64,000 bases of DNA from Timema cristinae (Eukaryota; Arthropoda; Insecta; Phasmatodea; Timematidae), in the NCBI GenBank assembly GCA_039000515.1, contig JBCFYV010011164.1, positions 36,677,521-36,741,520 on the forward strand, given 5' to 3'. The position numbers and the translations under genes are program-made. Below, one piece after another: positions 45,809 through 58,250 of this stretch (positions within the stretch are counted from its first letter, which is position 1; every line of letters begins with the position of its first letter). Below the pieces are notes generated by a model. That model was given only the letters and a program-made list of their open reading frames with translations. It had not been told where the DNA came from and made no database searches.

Positions 45809-45809
45809 A

Positions 45810-47125
45810 CATACATCAACATATTATAGAGAAGGTATTGTAACCTTTTAACATCAATATTTTGTTGGATAGTGATCTTTTATGTACTTCCAAGCTAAAT
45901 AAAGCGGGTCTTTCAATTCTGACTGCACCCATCACATATTTGTCAGTACTTGAGCTAAGCCGATGGATTTTGTTCAAAATTGATATTAAATGTACCAAGC
46001 AGAAGTACCCGGCGTTACTATCTGCAACGCTTTCCTTTGCTTCAAACAAATAGAAAAAGAAACTATTCCTTTTATTTATTCCGACCCAGATTTTATTAAT
46101 TTAAAATACCTAATCCAAATTTTAAATTTCTGGCTTAGAGGTCCACAAATTAGTGCACAGGGGTTACTAATTTTTAAATTTCAGACCTCTGCTTGCGGTA
46201 GATTTCGCTCAATGCTCATGGAAGACACACAAACTCTTTATTTTATTAATATATACATAGTTATAACTCGAGGCCAAATCGTGAATTTGATTCCAGCCTT
46301 ACAACTAAGGCTAACTGATAAATGTTTATGTTAATTCGAAATTTTTAGAAAATGGCTCTACAATTTGGTTCAAATTGATATTTTAAGGATAAATTTACGT
46401 CGTAAATAACACATTTTTGTTCTTCTAAAAAAAAATAATAATCTAAAGTTGATTTATTGACAATGGATCAATCCTCGTAATTTTTTTAAAAATTCTTTTC
46501 AAAATTAATATTTTATGAGTGTTTTTGTATAACTATCAAACTATATACATTTTTTATAAAGACAAATTAATTAAGAATAGGCATAGTTTATTGATAAGCG
46601 ATTTCAAAATTAAAATAAACTGAATAATAAAGTATATTTAATAATTGACCATTTATTTGACTAGTACGTTGAACTTCAAGGAACCTAAAAATAACAAATA
46701 AATCAATTATGAAATATTAATTTAATTATAAATATTAATTTATTATAAATTATTGATTAATATGAAATAATCCCCAAGCCGAATCTAAGTTTAAATAATT
46801 TTCTTATTATAATTATGTTTTTGCCGATAGTATAATTTTTGTGTGGGGCCAATACATCTAATTTAATTTTAGTTTAATTTATATAATATTTTATTGCAAA
46901 TATATTCAGAAAATCAAGAATTGAAACATGAAATTAAATTATTATAGATTTTTGATATTTTTAGTGTACACAATCTTTCAAATTAATAATAAATGTGTAA
47001 TTTATATGCCAACATTTTTTGTTGTGAAACGTCGTAATGATTAAAATTGATTTTTTGCTAACCCATCTTGACATATTTTCTAAAAAAAGTACAATTTTTA
47101 CGATCCTTCCCGGGATATATGCATA
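45810..47125. other. Very AT-rich stretch with no supported gene
   Basis: Overlapping short frames at 45816-46334 have no recognisable domain. From 46340 to 47050 the sequence is nearly all A and T. Confidence 0.45.
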
Positions 47126-47129
47126 TTTG

Positions 47130-47300
47130 TATTAATTGGATAGGGTTGTGGAAGGTAAAAATTAGTATGAATGTATCCGAAGTTGCGTGTAAGGAGAGTA
47201 GAAATTGATTTAGGTAGAAACATTCCCTTTCACCCAGCTGAGATTTGAACCTTAACCTCTCCATAATTGGCAAACCATACCAGACACCTTAGCCCACGTG
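47130..47300 (-). mobile_element. SINE-B relic
   Basis: Antisense body (gaatgtatccgaagttgcgt) and head (cagctgagatttgaacctta, ccttagcccacgtgctc). No tail. Confidence 0.6.
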
Positions 47301-48894
47301 CTCATTTTGAAAGTAGGGATGAAACTAATTCCTCAAATCTATTGTTCAAAGTACTGCCTTATCTCTCCAAATATTATTATTTTAAATTACCAATTAATTG
47401 GTTTCCCATCTTTGGTTTCAATAGTCATAAATTGACCCTACTTTTCCGACCAAGCAGTAAGTTCAGTTTGAATTGCTATCCGTCCCCTTCTTGAAATTCA
47501 TCTGTATTTATTAAATTCATATCTCATGATCTATTTCAGTATTCGATCAAGACAAGAAACACTTTCAACGCAAATATATATAAATGGTACGACACAATTG
47601 TACATATTTTCTAAAATAATTTATTATAGTTTATGAAAACATTTTCAAAAATCATTTATCAGTAAGCTACTCCATAGTAAGTCATCTTTAGAAAACCAAC
47701 CAGATAATTATGATAGTCAAAAAACTCTTCAGATATAAATTTTGAAAAAAATTTATATAGCCATTTTCTAAAAATTTAAAAAAATATGTCACTTGTAAAC
47801 AACTCTCAAATGATTTAAAAAAATATAAAAACCAACACGCAACCTTATTTAGCATGTATGACTAACTATAGTTACTTATTTTCAACAAGCATGTTGGAGA
47901 GATTTCCCAAAAATGTATAATTAAAAAAAAAATAGCCATTTGTAAACCACCCTTAAACATTTACCTCCGAAAAATTAGTATAAAGTGCTAGTTGTCATAT
48001 AAAACACTCCACAGATATCAATTTTAAACAAAATCAATAATAATAGTTTCAAAATATTTAAAAATTTTAGATATAGCTTCCAGTAAAATACCTTTAATCT
48101 TAGAACTGAAATAAACCTCATGATTTGGCGTTAACGTATGATTATATAGCATCTAAATAACAAATTTATAAGAAATCCTTTAAACCGTTTTGGTTATGGC
48201 TCCAGAGAAAGAGACAGACGGACTGTAAAACAAAAATAATTGAATGAAACCATTTATTTGGGTCTGGGGGATAATAAAACGCCAAGCTTTATCAGAATAT
48301 ATTCAAAGATTAACCTATGTAGTTTCAATATTAGTCATGAAGAGTTATTTGATTTGGCTTATATAGTTTTTTAGATGTACTTATAATATATAGTAAGTAC
48401 TCCTAAACGTAGTTTAATACTTTAAAAGTATAACACTTTAATTTTATTATTATCTTTGCATTATTTTTAACACAAATATTTATTTATCTAGTATACTATT
48501 TAAAAACCTGCATATATTAATTTATATTAATGACAATGTTCTTTTAAGATTATGTCAATTATGTCTTTATAAGAGAACGTTAAAATTGTAATGCATAAAA
48601 TTGACACCTTTGCGGCTTAGCGAATGAAGAATCTCAGTGTTAAGTGTAAGGATCCTGGTTCGATCCCAATTTGAATTCACAGCTTATGCATATGTTTACC
48701 TTGTGCCAGAGTGGGAGATTTGTGATAAGGGCACTGTCTGAGATAAAGTGTTCTGTTTCTAGTGCTCCATGTTTTACAAAGGTCTGGGCTAACCGAATAT
48801 TAAGACTAATGGGATAGAGACAAGGAGGCTATAACTTAGAATAAATATAACTCCAATATTGAGGAAGGAGGGTGTTAAACTAATCAAGAAAAAC
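47301..48894. other. AT-rich stretch; tRNA-like B box at ~48655
   Basis: The 48612-48690 text (gaatctcagtgttaagtgta, then cctggttcgatccc) has a B box and a weak A box but no cloverleaf I can trace. The 48180-48260 segment is the partner of the decayed repeat at 36770. Confidence 0.4.
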
Positions 48895-49595
48895 TAGAGA
48901 TGGGTCAAATCTTATATTTATCAAATCCTTATCTCAAATCCAACTCTTACATTTTCTTTTCAATCATGAATTCAGATTATAATCCTCGAATTTGTAATAA
49001 TTTACAGTTTTAGAATTTTTAGCACCACGTATTACTACCTGTTCAGGCTATATGCCTATGTACCAATTGAACAAATGGGTCATATATTAATAAGTTTATA
49101 CTTATAGTAAATGCACCCGCATTTGCGTGGAAAACCATTTTAGGAAAAACTACCCTCAGTGCACTCGACCAGGATCGAATTCCGATCTCCCCGTCTTTGG
49201 CAGTCTACTCCAACATGAGATTAGTGAGTTAGACCACGCGGCCACCGAAGCGGGCTACAGTTTTAGTTAAAGGGAGAGCATTCAAAATAGAATAAAAAAA
49301 AAAGCTATTTAAGGCTTGATACAAATGAAAAAAAATATATTTTATTTGTCATGTCTATTACTTCATAAACAATAAAGAGAACACTTTTTTACTATCTAAA
49401 TTAATTATATTAATATAGTTTTTTCCTTTTTTGTTACGCTTTCAACTACACAAGTCTATATAATTCCTTTTAACAATGGTTTAAAATTGTTATATCAAGT
49501 CAAGGTCTTTATAATTGTATTCAATATACTTTTTTGATATATTTACTCATCTCGAATCCCTCGAATACCATAAGAATCGAGGGACTCATGGAATC
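48895..49595. mobile_element. hAT-type MITE, same family as 57134-57592, interrupted by SINE-B
   Basis: It starts tagagatgggtcaaatctta and, after the SINE, shares with 57134-57592 the lines atttaaggcttgatacaaat, tttgtcatgtctattacttc, caagtcaaggtctttataat and agggactcatggaatcaaga. The right terminus is lost or altered near 49590, where a second SINE-B fragment abuts. Confidence 0.8.
49014..49255 (-). mobile_element. SINE-B copy with 11-bp target duplication, inside a hAT MITE
   Basis: Near full-length antisense copy (agcaccacgtattactacct to gcggccaccgaagcgggc). The flanks tacagttttag at 49003-49013 and 49256-49266 are identical. It lies within the older hAT MITE. Confidence 0.93.
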
Positions 49596-49609
49596 AAGAG
49601 TCCTATTAA

Positions 49610-49735
49610 AAAAAAAAAAAACCAAAAACAGTAAATCCGATCAGGATTCAAACCCGGATCTCACAATCATCGGCAATCCAACATATTGTGAGATTGACAA
49701 CTTATACCAAGCGACCACTGGGGTAGGTCTCAAGT
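49610..49735 (-). mobile_element. SINE-B head fragment
   Basis: Antisense head: ccgatcaggattcaaacccg, tcatcggcaatccaacat and gcgaccactggggtag. Confidence 0.6.
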
Positions 49736-49849
49736 TGAATCAAATCAGAGACTAGCTATAATTTTTTTACATCTTTTACACAACTTAGTGGTCAAGCACT
49801 CAAAGGTATCAGGCTCGCAATATACAATTAAACAAAATTCAGTGTTTTC

Positions 49850-50230
49850 TTTAACCTGTTCGGACTAACCGTATATTTGTTTTCATATTTGAGGGCTGAG
49901 GAAGGTAGAGTTTTGAGAAAAATGTAGACAAATTTTCGTAGGAGAGAATGGAAAACAATTTGGAGCAGACGGCCTCGGGGATTTAAATCTCTACCTCCCC
50001 ATTACCAACCAACCAAACTAAACAAGGTTGATGGCTTAACTCACTATGCTAACAAAGGTTCACAATGTATTAGTTTGCTAATTACTTGGTGGTCAAGGTT
50101 CGAGTTTTGTTCGGGTGTATTGGGGAGAAGTTTTATACATATGATTTATCACTAAGATCCTTCCATCCCTTCTCGACACTTATGAAGATACACTTTCTCT
50201 AAATTTTCCTACCCAATAATATAATATTTT
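49850..50230. mobile_element. Two SINE-B relics in opposite orientation
   Basis: A minus-strand relic runs about 49850-50035 (tgttcggactaaccgtatat, gcctcggggatttaaatctc). A plus-strand relic runs about 50085-50230 (gtggtcaaggttcgagtttt, ttatgaagatacactttctc). Both are heavily decayed. Confidence 0.45.
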
Positions 50231-50582
50231 ACTAGAATAATTTAAAAAATCTATCTAGCCTTTCTCAATTAAATACAGCCTTTTTATTAAAAAAAATCCT
50301 CTTCTTGTCTCCTAAAAGCGAATAATTTCATAATTTGAACAGACATGTCCTACTTAAATCCCATTGAAGGTACAATTTATATTAAAAATATATATATCAG
50401 TGAGTTCTTAAAAATTAAATTCACTGAAATAGTAGACATTATTTAAACCGGCCACTGCAATAAATAAAACTCCACAGACTCGGAAAAGAATTTTGTAATA
50501 TGAAAACAGTCAAACGTGTCGAGAATGTGAATTTGTGGAATTCGATATCGGCTCTTTCCTCCTCACAGGACGTACTATACAT

Positions 50583-50622
<40 letters not shown>

Positions 50623-51260
50623 GCATTTATGTATATATAAAGAGAAAATAAAACGAAAAAAGACGAGCTCCTCCCAAAAAATGGCGTAATACAAGATTCC
50701 CATTGAAAATTAACCACTCTAAATGTATCGCCGTAGAATATTAGAATTTAAGCGAGTAACAGCGAACTATGTATAAAGCCGGTAGTTTTGTTTTTTATGC
50801 GTGACATAAAAAAGTGTGTGTACTTAACCTTATTTATGACACCCTGTTGGATGTTTTAAGGCTCATTATGTGGACGTTTTGATGTGTTCGTCCCCACCCT
50901 TCGCCTACTTCAAACTACTACAGTTGATATCCACGACAAGTATTAAATTCTTCATCTCATCCAAATGGTAGTTTCATTGCCCTCCCCTTCCCATCTCACT
51001 TTCTACCCCTCTCCCACGCTAAATATAAAAAGTAAAGAGTGTGACTCGTAATTTTAAAATGGTGACATTACCTACATTTCAGTTATACTCTGGTTTATTC
51101 CAGATGGCTTTTTTAACCGACTGTCGCAAAAACTTTGCTTTCGACTACTGGAAATGCCATTGTGAAGCTGATAATAATTTGGAAAAGTCTAACACTCATA
51201 AAGGGACACACTTAACTATTCAAAAGTGAATTTATTATAAGTTATAGAAACTATTATTGC
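50231..51260. other. AT-rich stretch with no supported gene
   Basis: It contains an AT run at about 50589-50620. The 51041-51229 frame includes several Cys and Trp residues (NFAFDYWKCHCEADNN) but matches no family I know. Confidence 0.35.
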
Positions 51261-51283
51261 AGACTACTACTACTATACTACTA

Positions 51284-51330
<47 letters not shown>

Positions 51331-51395
51331 TTACTACTATACTACTACTACTACTACTACTAACTATTACTGATACTGCTACTACTACAAATAAT
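51261..51395. repeat. (ACT)n microsatellite
   Basis: A tract of actactact with a few tata and taac interruptions. Confidence 0.97.
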
Positions 51396-53950
51396 AATAT
51401 TATTTTTATTTGCTATACCTTATGTGAAATATCTAATTTTTGTCTTTCTATTTTTCCTTTTAAATGCAATTTTCGTTCAAAAGACAATGCCTCAATAGAA
51501 TTATTTAACAAAAAGTCAACTGAATCGAAAGAGTCATGGCTAATTTCTATAGCGCCTCCCATTTTATTCTACGGTATATTCACTAAAGATAACCTTTTAT
51601 ATATTATAATACAAAATCTAAAACAACCTTATAAAAAAAAATTCCATTTACAATCACAAAAATAAACTAATATACACTGAAATAAACCCTTAATACATAT
51701 ATATATATGGAAAGAACGTGACACGAGTCAGGGATAGCCGGCTTTTCTGGTCGCCTTCAGAGGCTGAGATGAACAGTTGCGCACGCATTACCCTCTACCA
51801 CCCAGCAGGTTTGATCCTCTGGATGCGTTAGGATGAAAGTAAGGTATTAACTTATTTTGCCAGAAGGAACTGACACATTTGCTTTGCGCGCTTGCTAAAA
51901 TTGCACTACACTTTACTACTTAAGTTTGAACGCAATAATTCTCCAATGCCATAGAGAAATTAAATATAAGTAAGTCTCTAAAAGTTTTATGTTATCTTTC
52001 CTTAAACCTCCTAGGAGAAATATTTGTACAACAATGATCTATATCCATTTTAGACTCAATAGTTAATATTTACATTTTTACTGGTCAAACTTTATAAATG
52101 AAGAATTTAATAGCAATGCGATGACCTGTGATGTACAACACCTAATAAAATATCAAAAATTCTAGCCGGAAGTCAAAAATAGAATACGAAGTGTTGACCC
52201 TTGTGAACCTGGTCTTTAATTTTTTTTGGGTCCAAACATACAAACGAGGAAATTAATTCTTTAAAATTAAAATTATAAAATCTAAAACCAGGACTAATTT
52301 TTTTTACATAAGTATAGTGCAAGCTATGCTTAGGTTTTCTAGTATATACTATTTAGTTTTACATATATTACGAGTTTTGAGTAAATATCTCAATTTTTAA
52401 ATAATAGAGGTGAAAGTCCGTGCGGAGTTCCGTACCATTTATTATTCTAGCGTTAGAGAGTTCTATTAGTTATAACGCAAAAGAGTAGGGAAGTGTTGAC
52501 ATTAAACAATACAATGCAGCTATTGTAACATTACATTACATTACATTACATTATGTTACAATAGGACCCGCCCCATTCTGACATTTACGCATAACTCTCT
52601 GTAATTCATACTACCCGCTCCAATTATACTGAAACTAATAGAATCCCTACAATAGTACTCTTCTCTATTGTAGTTCACGTAGTTTGGTACGACATATTAA
52701 ACAATTCTGAACAATAATATTCTCTTTACATAGTAAATCTCCACATAATAAAACTGTTCATGAACCTACCGATTGAATCTTCTGAAACTAGCAACCACCA
52801 TGACTGGCCTACATCAATCATCCTAAATCGACGAGTGGGCCGAGTGAGCTAAGATGCAACATCAGGCAGACGTCCACTCCAACCTGTTCAACTAACACGT
52901 AATGGGCTGGCCAGTATTGGACCACGACTAGAGAATGACTATTCACCTGCCCTCTAATGGGAGAGCGATTGACTACTTTCAAAACACAGGTGATTGAAGA
53001 TATGGTTTTGGAAGTCCGGATGGAGCCCTGACAACAAATGGTCTACGTGACCATGAAAGCTTCGAGAAGGCCGTATTGACGTCACCGACCATGTGTTTAA
53101 TGCTCCCACCTTGATTCCATTGCGATGAAACCCACTATATATTGTGATGTGCGTGTCTGCTAAAATGACTATTTGATTTCAATGTTTGACCAAAGGAACA
53201 TTGTCCTGGACCTATACAATGTCAGGATAAAACATTTATATATTATATCTTCATCAGAATTTTAGCTATGGCGATTTATTTATTGGTCTCTGATTTAAAA
53301 TTAACTATTAGTGTCAGCCATATTAGGTGTTGTAATTGATCTATTATCTACATCTATTTATTTTTACTTGATAGTTAAATTTGATATGAGGCTATATACT
53401 TTGTCTGTCGCTACTTGGGCGCTAGAGTCTTCTCGAGTGTTAAATCTTTTAGACAGCCTCAATTGTTAGTTGACTTGGAGTTGAACGAGTTAAATGTAAA
53501 TTGTTTTGAAATCGTGGCTACTAGTAATTATTTTTAAACATTCAGGTAGCGTTTCTTAATTTTATTTGCATTTTGAAATATAGTTTAATGTAAAGTACTT
53601 TGCTGATCATTTAGATTAATTATAAAATATATTAACTTTAGTATATTTTCTAATTTTTTTCTATGTTTACTTCTAATATGATATTTTAATTACTTTTTAC
53701 TAGTAGGGTTATTGTTTTCATTTCTTAATATTGTGTCAAGATCGGATAGTCCCGGGGGAGTTTGACTAAAGTCTGTTAGCCAAACTCTCGCGTAATTTAA
53801 AGTTTCTTATAGAACGTTAACATGTAAAGTTAACGTTTTTGAAGTCTTTATTCTTAGGTATGAAAAATACACTTTGGTAACATTTTGAAGGTGCCCATAA
53901 GGCCCTTATTTAGTCCTTATGTATTACCCTGGTGGAAATAGGTTCAGAAG
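51396..53950. other. Mixed AT-rich DNA; no supported gene
   Basis: An ATTAC pentanucleotide run lies at about 52525-52552. The 52780-53150 segment is GC-richer and unrecognised. Near 53235-53275 the minus strand reads ttctgatgaagatataatat, a stretch that may belong to the Penelope-like element downstream (a CUGAUGA-like motif), but this is speculative. Confidence 0.35.
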
Positions 53951-53952
53951 AG

Positions 53953-54157
53953 AATTATATTGATTGTTTCAGAAATAGGTACGTTGGTATAAAGGTTGGA
54001 TATGTTCCAGGGACATGAATTTAGAGTTTTGGTTGAATGGAATGGATTTGAGTTTTTCAGTAAATCCATTCCATTCAACCAAAACTATAAATTCATGTCC
54101 CTGGACATATCCAACCTTTATACCAACGTACCTATTTCTGAAACAATCAATATAATT
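53953..54157. repeat. Near-perfect ~97-bp snap-back inverted repeat at the 5' end of a Penelope-like element
   Basis: The left arm 53953-54049 is the reverse complement of the right arm 54062-54157, with one substitution and one single-base indel; the loop is 12 bases (54050-54061). The right arm is reverse-transcriptase coding sequence (FMSLDISNLYTNV), so the left arm is an inverted duplicate of coding DNA. An open frame that starts at 53996 and reads MDMFQGHEFRVL is only this inverted arm read through the loop, not a real N-terminus. Confidence 0.95.
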
Positions 54158-55537
54158 AAGGAAACCTTAATTGAAAAAAACTTCAATAAACAGTATATCG
54201 ACCAAATTTCCAAGCTTTTACAAACAGTCACTGAACAAAACTACTTCCAATTTAACAATAAATATTACTTGCAAAAAGATGGACTAGCAATGGGTTCCCC
54301 AATTTCCTGTATAATGTCAGAAATATTTTTACAGAAATATGACCCTATAATCTTCAATAGTTTAAATAATTCACTCAGCATACAATTCTTTTGCAGATAT
54401 GTTGATGACATTCTCATTGTTTTCGATAATGAATACGACATCCCCGCAATTACCAACATCATCAACAACATCCACCCCTAACTGTCCTTTACTATCGAAA
54501 AAGTAATAATAGCAGTATTAATTATTTAGATCTCCATATCACAAAAAGCTGTCATAACAAACTTATATACAAAATCTTCAGAAAACCTACTCACACGGAT
54601 GCAATAATACCTCACAATTCAATCCACCCCATCTCTCATAAACTTGCTGCATTCAACAGTTTAATTCATCGCTTACTTCACATCCCTCTAAATAAAACTA
54701 ATTACAAAATTGAACTCAACATCATCAAACAAATTGCTACCAACAATGGATATTCCCATTCCACTATCTACAAGATTTTACAAAGCCAAAAAAAGAAACT
54801 CCATTCTGAGAACTTTTTCACCACCCTCACCAATAATAATGTAAACCCCACTGAAAAGAAGAAATGGCTCAAATTCAATTACATCGGTCCGGAAACACAT
54901 CGCATCACCAATATCATCAAAAAATACAATCCTAATATTGCTTTTACAACCAATAATAATATCAAGAAAAACCTCAACAATAGTAATCTTAACAGAAGTG
55001 ACATCTATAAGAAGAACGGAATCTATCAACTCACTTGCGAATGCAACAGCATTTACATTGGACACTGGATGAAACTTCAAAACACGTTACTAAGAACACA
55101 TTTCTGATTTCAAATACAATAGAAACAAATCAAAGTTTGCCGAACATCTTAAATATTCTAACCACCAACCAAGACCCATTGAACAATGTCTCAAACCCCT
55201 TTATTTCGCTCACAAAGGACCCATGTTAAACACCGCTGAGAATTTTTTCATTCATGCAGCTACTCTTCAGAAAAAACCCATTCTTAATGAACAACTCCAA
55301 TCATACAACCAAATCTTAGTTAACACATTAAAACGGCTACCTAAGCATATTAAAGTATCTAACCCGTCATCCTGCTCTACCCTCCATCGTAGCAAAATGG
55401 CCCGTTCGAGCCGGAGCCGAGAAGATGTAGACCACTCTTTCTTCCTCAATCCCATCCATTTTTCCGATTATTTTACTCTCTTAAACCCCCTTTTTTCAAA
55501 CATTATCCCTCACTCCATCATTCAACTATTTTTCTAA
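54062..55537 (+). pseudogene. Penelope-like element: reverse transcriptase plus GIY-YIG endonuclease, broken
   Basis: The protein is a Penelope-type retroelement polymerase. The RT part has SLDISNLYTNVPISETI, GLAMGSPISCIMSEIFL and the active-site line FFCRYVDDILIVF with the YVDD box. A stop at 54479-54481 and a frameshift near 54500 follow. The next frame reads NYLDLHITKSCHNKL, continues through a long basic linker and gives KKNGIYQLTCECNSIYIG (55010-55062), the GIY-YIG nuclease signature of this retroelement class. A stop after KTRY and another shift lead to AEHLKYSNHQPRPIEQ and TAENFFIHAATLQKKPIL, the usual C-terminal block. The N-terminal half of RT is missing: the element is 5'-truncated exactly at the snap-back hairpin. 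At least three inactivating changes are visible. Confidence 0.88.
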
Positions 55538-55880
55538 TCAGGTTGGCTGTACTGATTTTTTAACTTTCTTTTTATCATCGCCACTCTCCACTGACTTCAG
55601 TCCGCTTCCTAAGTTGATCTCATCGTGTCCCACCACCCTACGGAGTAAGTTTTCTTTTTCTTTCTTTTTCAATTTTAGTTCAATTTACTTCATATAATTT
55701 TCTCACGTCCCTACTTAACATTGCTTTGATGTATTTTATAGCAAGTCTTTCAATTTTAATTTCAGCTCCATGCTTATGGTGCGTCTAATGTTAGCACCAA
55801 AACATGTCGGTAAAATAGAACTTCTGTAGACATCATCATTACAGGAATATCAATAACAAAGGAGTAAGGGAAGTCAATCC
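55538..55880 (+). mobile_element. 3' untranslated end of the Penelope-like element
   Basis: The sequence after the last stop contains a pyrimidine-rich stretch and then ctaatgttagcaccaaaaca followed by tgtcggtaaaat (about 55787-55820). The segment 'CTAATG, short stem, AAAAC, ATGTC' resembles a degraded hammerhead ribozyme core (CUGAUGA, stem, GAAAC), a motif reported in Penelope-like elements. The exact 3' end is not set. Confidence 0.5.
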
Positions 55881-57130
55881 CAACAACAAGACTGTGATAA
55901 TTTTTACATATATTTATATTCATTTATTGTTATTAATGGTTTATGAACTTAGATTTAGATATTTTAGATTAAATGAGTTTAAAGTTTCTAATTCTATTAA
56001 ACTAATTTTAAGTGTATTTTAATTAGTCAACACTTATATGTATTTCCTATTAACTATATTTATTTATACTTTTTAATCTGACCTGCATTTCATTTAAATA
56101 TGCCAACTATGTTTGTACACAGTATTTTTAGTCCACTTTCTATCCCATATCATTGTTTACTTTAGTATATTGCTCAATCTCTGTTATTAAACTGATTACA
56201 CATTTACATCATTTTCGTCTATTCAACTTTTAGTATTCATTTAAATTCTTATTGTACTCTTTGTTATTATAACATACTCTAAACTCCTTACGAAAGATTA
56301 ATTTTAGAATGTTTTCTAAAATGTCATATTACCTTAGGTAAGTCGGTAATGCGTCTACCAAGCGAACTAAGGGTCCCGGATTTGATTTCTTACATGGCCT
56401 TAAATTGTATTATTTGTGAAACTGAGGCTTCTTCTTTCACTACTTAAAAGATGAATTAACAGTCGTGGGATTGGGTACTGTGTATGTCCTAGAATAAAGT
56501 TTTATTGTAGGTAATATGCTGATTTAATTAGTCGGTTCAGAATGTGAACGTTAAATACCCTATATTATAATTAAAACATTAAAAATAAGTGATTTGATTT
56601 CTTTTAAACACAGGTATAGGTATAATTGATATTGAATCACGTTAGAATATTTTTTTACAACCTCACTAGAAAATAAACCCTAAACTAAATGAAGTTTCTG
56701 TGACGGTCCTGTAACATTATTGGGACACGTGACTCACCTACGACAGTGGCGTGGAGCGAAAAGTGACCTATGCGTGATGAATGCAAAGTGGCCAAAGCTG
56801 TCATGCCACATAAAACTAACGCGTGTCTCTTTTTTTTGTTGTTGTTCTTTTTCTACTCTTTCTCTACAGCTCTTTATCTATTTCTCCTTCATCCCTAAAT
56901 ATCCTTCTCACCCCTTGTTTATTAATACTGTCACACACAAGACCATGTATATACATTTCCACACCCTTGAAATGTATTTTACATGCCCGCTTCAACTATC
57001 TACTCTTTGTCCACAGTCCCTAAATTTAATGATTTTTTTGTTTTGTTGTAGCCATACTTGGTCTCGAAAGTGGGCTGCTGAGTAAAGTTTATTAAATACA
57101 GCTAGAATATATAATTATGCCATTTATTTA
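55881..57130. other. AT-rich stretch with no supported gene
   Basis: A tRNA-like B box region lies near 56340-56395 (ggtaagtcggtaatgcgtct, gggtcccggatttgattt). Frames at 56720-57085 are rich in Phe and Ser and show no domain. Confidence 0.4.
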
Positions 57131-57133
57131 AAT

Positions 57134-57592
57134 TAGAGATGGGTCGAATCCTATATTTCTCGAATCCGAAACTTACATTTTATTTTGAATATCCAATCAA
57201 AATTGGAATCCTTTCATCCTTTAAAAGTTTTAATTTCACAGTGAAAAGATTTAAAATTGAATTTAAAAAAAGTTGTTTAAGGCTTGGTGCCACTGACAAA
57301 TTCTATTTTGTTTGTCATGTCTATTGTGTCATAAAAAACAAAAATAGCCCTTCTTTAATAAATTAATTAAACTTATTAATACAATTTTATTATTTTTTAT
57401 GATTACGTTACGCTCCCAACTTTACAAGTCTATATTCAAATTATTTTATCAATTGTTTATAATTGTTATTTGAAGTCAAGGTATTCATAATTGTATTCGA
57501 GATAATTTTGAGATTTTTAAGAATCTAGACTCTCCTAAATAACATGGAATAGAGGGATTAATGGAATCAAGGACTTGAACATTCCATCTCTA
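57134..57592. mobile_element. hAT-type MITE with perfect 8-bp target duplication
   Basis: The ends tagagatgggtcg and, on the complement, tagagatggaatg are the TIRs. The flanks atttaaat at 57126-57133 and 57593-57600 are identical. It is 459 bp, with no coding capacity; a short frame in it is incidental. It shares its whole interior with the copy at 48895-49595. Confidence 0.93.
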
Positions 57593-57724
57593 ATTTAAAT
57601 ACTTTTTCTGTATTTATCCTTGAACAAATTGATCAAGTTGGTTAACTCGAAATCGTATTGACACAATTTGTTTGACAGTTTTTTGTTATTTTTCTTCGTG
57701 TGCATCATCCATTTGCATTCAACT

Positions 57725-57975
57725 CATTAAATTACGTTAATGGAGTGTAGGTAGAATTTAAAGAGAATGTAACCTCACTTGTGTAGAAAGAGATTGGAAA
57801 ACCATTATAAAAAACCTACCCATTACACCCAGCTTAGGTTTAGACCCAGACCTTTACGTAATTGTCAAACAAAACCAAATGCCTTTGATGCATGTTAAAT
57901 GATTCCTTCAGTACCGGAATCGAACTAGGGTTCTCTATACTTGTCATCGATCACTCTAATTACTCAGCTATATGG
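57725..57975 (-). mobile_element. SINE-B relic followed by a tRNA-like relic
   Basis: About 57725-57890 is an antisense SINE-B body and head (ttaatggagtgtaggtagaa, acacccagcttaggtttaga). About 57905-57975 holds an antisense tRNA-like head (taccggaatcgaactagggt) from a different family. Confidence 0.5.
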
Positions 57976-58002
57976 AAGGGCTATATATAATATATATTAA
58001 TT

Positions 58003-58250
58003 AGCACCATATCTTACTACCCATTCGTGCTATATGCTTATGTACTAATTATGCTAATAGTTTTAAGGATGAGGAAGACTATATTTAGAGGAAGTGTACT
58101 CGCATTTGCGTGGAGGTAAAGTGGGAAACAATTTTGGAAAAAACACCCTTGGTACAGCCGACCGAGATTCGAACCTCAATCTACCCGTCATCGGCAGCCT
58201 TGTCTTCTGCAAGAGTGATGACTTAGACCATACGGCCTCCGAAGTGGACG
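58003..58250 (-). mobile_element. SINE-B copy, near full length
   Basis: It runs from the antisense tail agcaccatatcttactaccc through tcgcatttgcgtggaggtaa to the head (cgaccgagattcgaacctca, cggcctccgaagtggac). Confidence 0.9.

Noticed and set aside
45816..46334. Overlapping short frames as a small gene
   Set aside because: No recognisable domain, conflicting frames on both strands and AT-driven composition.
53996..54061. MDMFQGHEFRVL as the N-terminus of the Penelope-like protein
   Set aside because: These codons read the inverted arm and the hairpin loop, not ancestral coding sequence.
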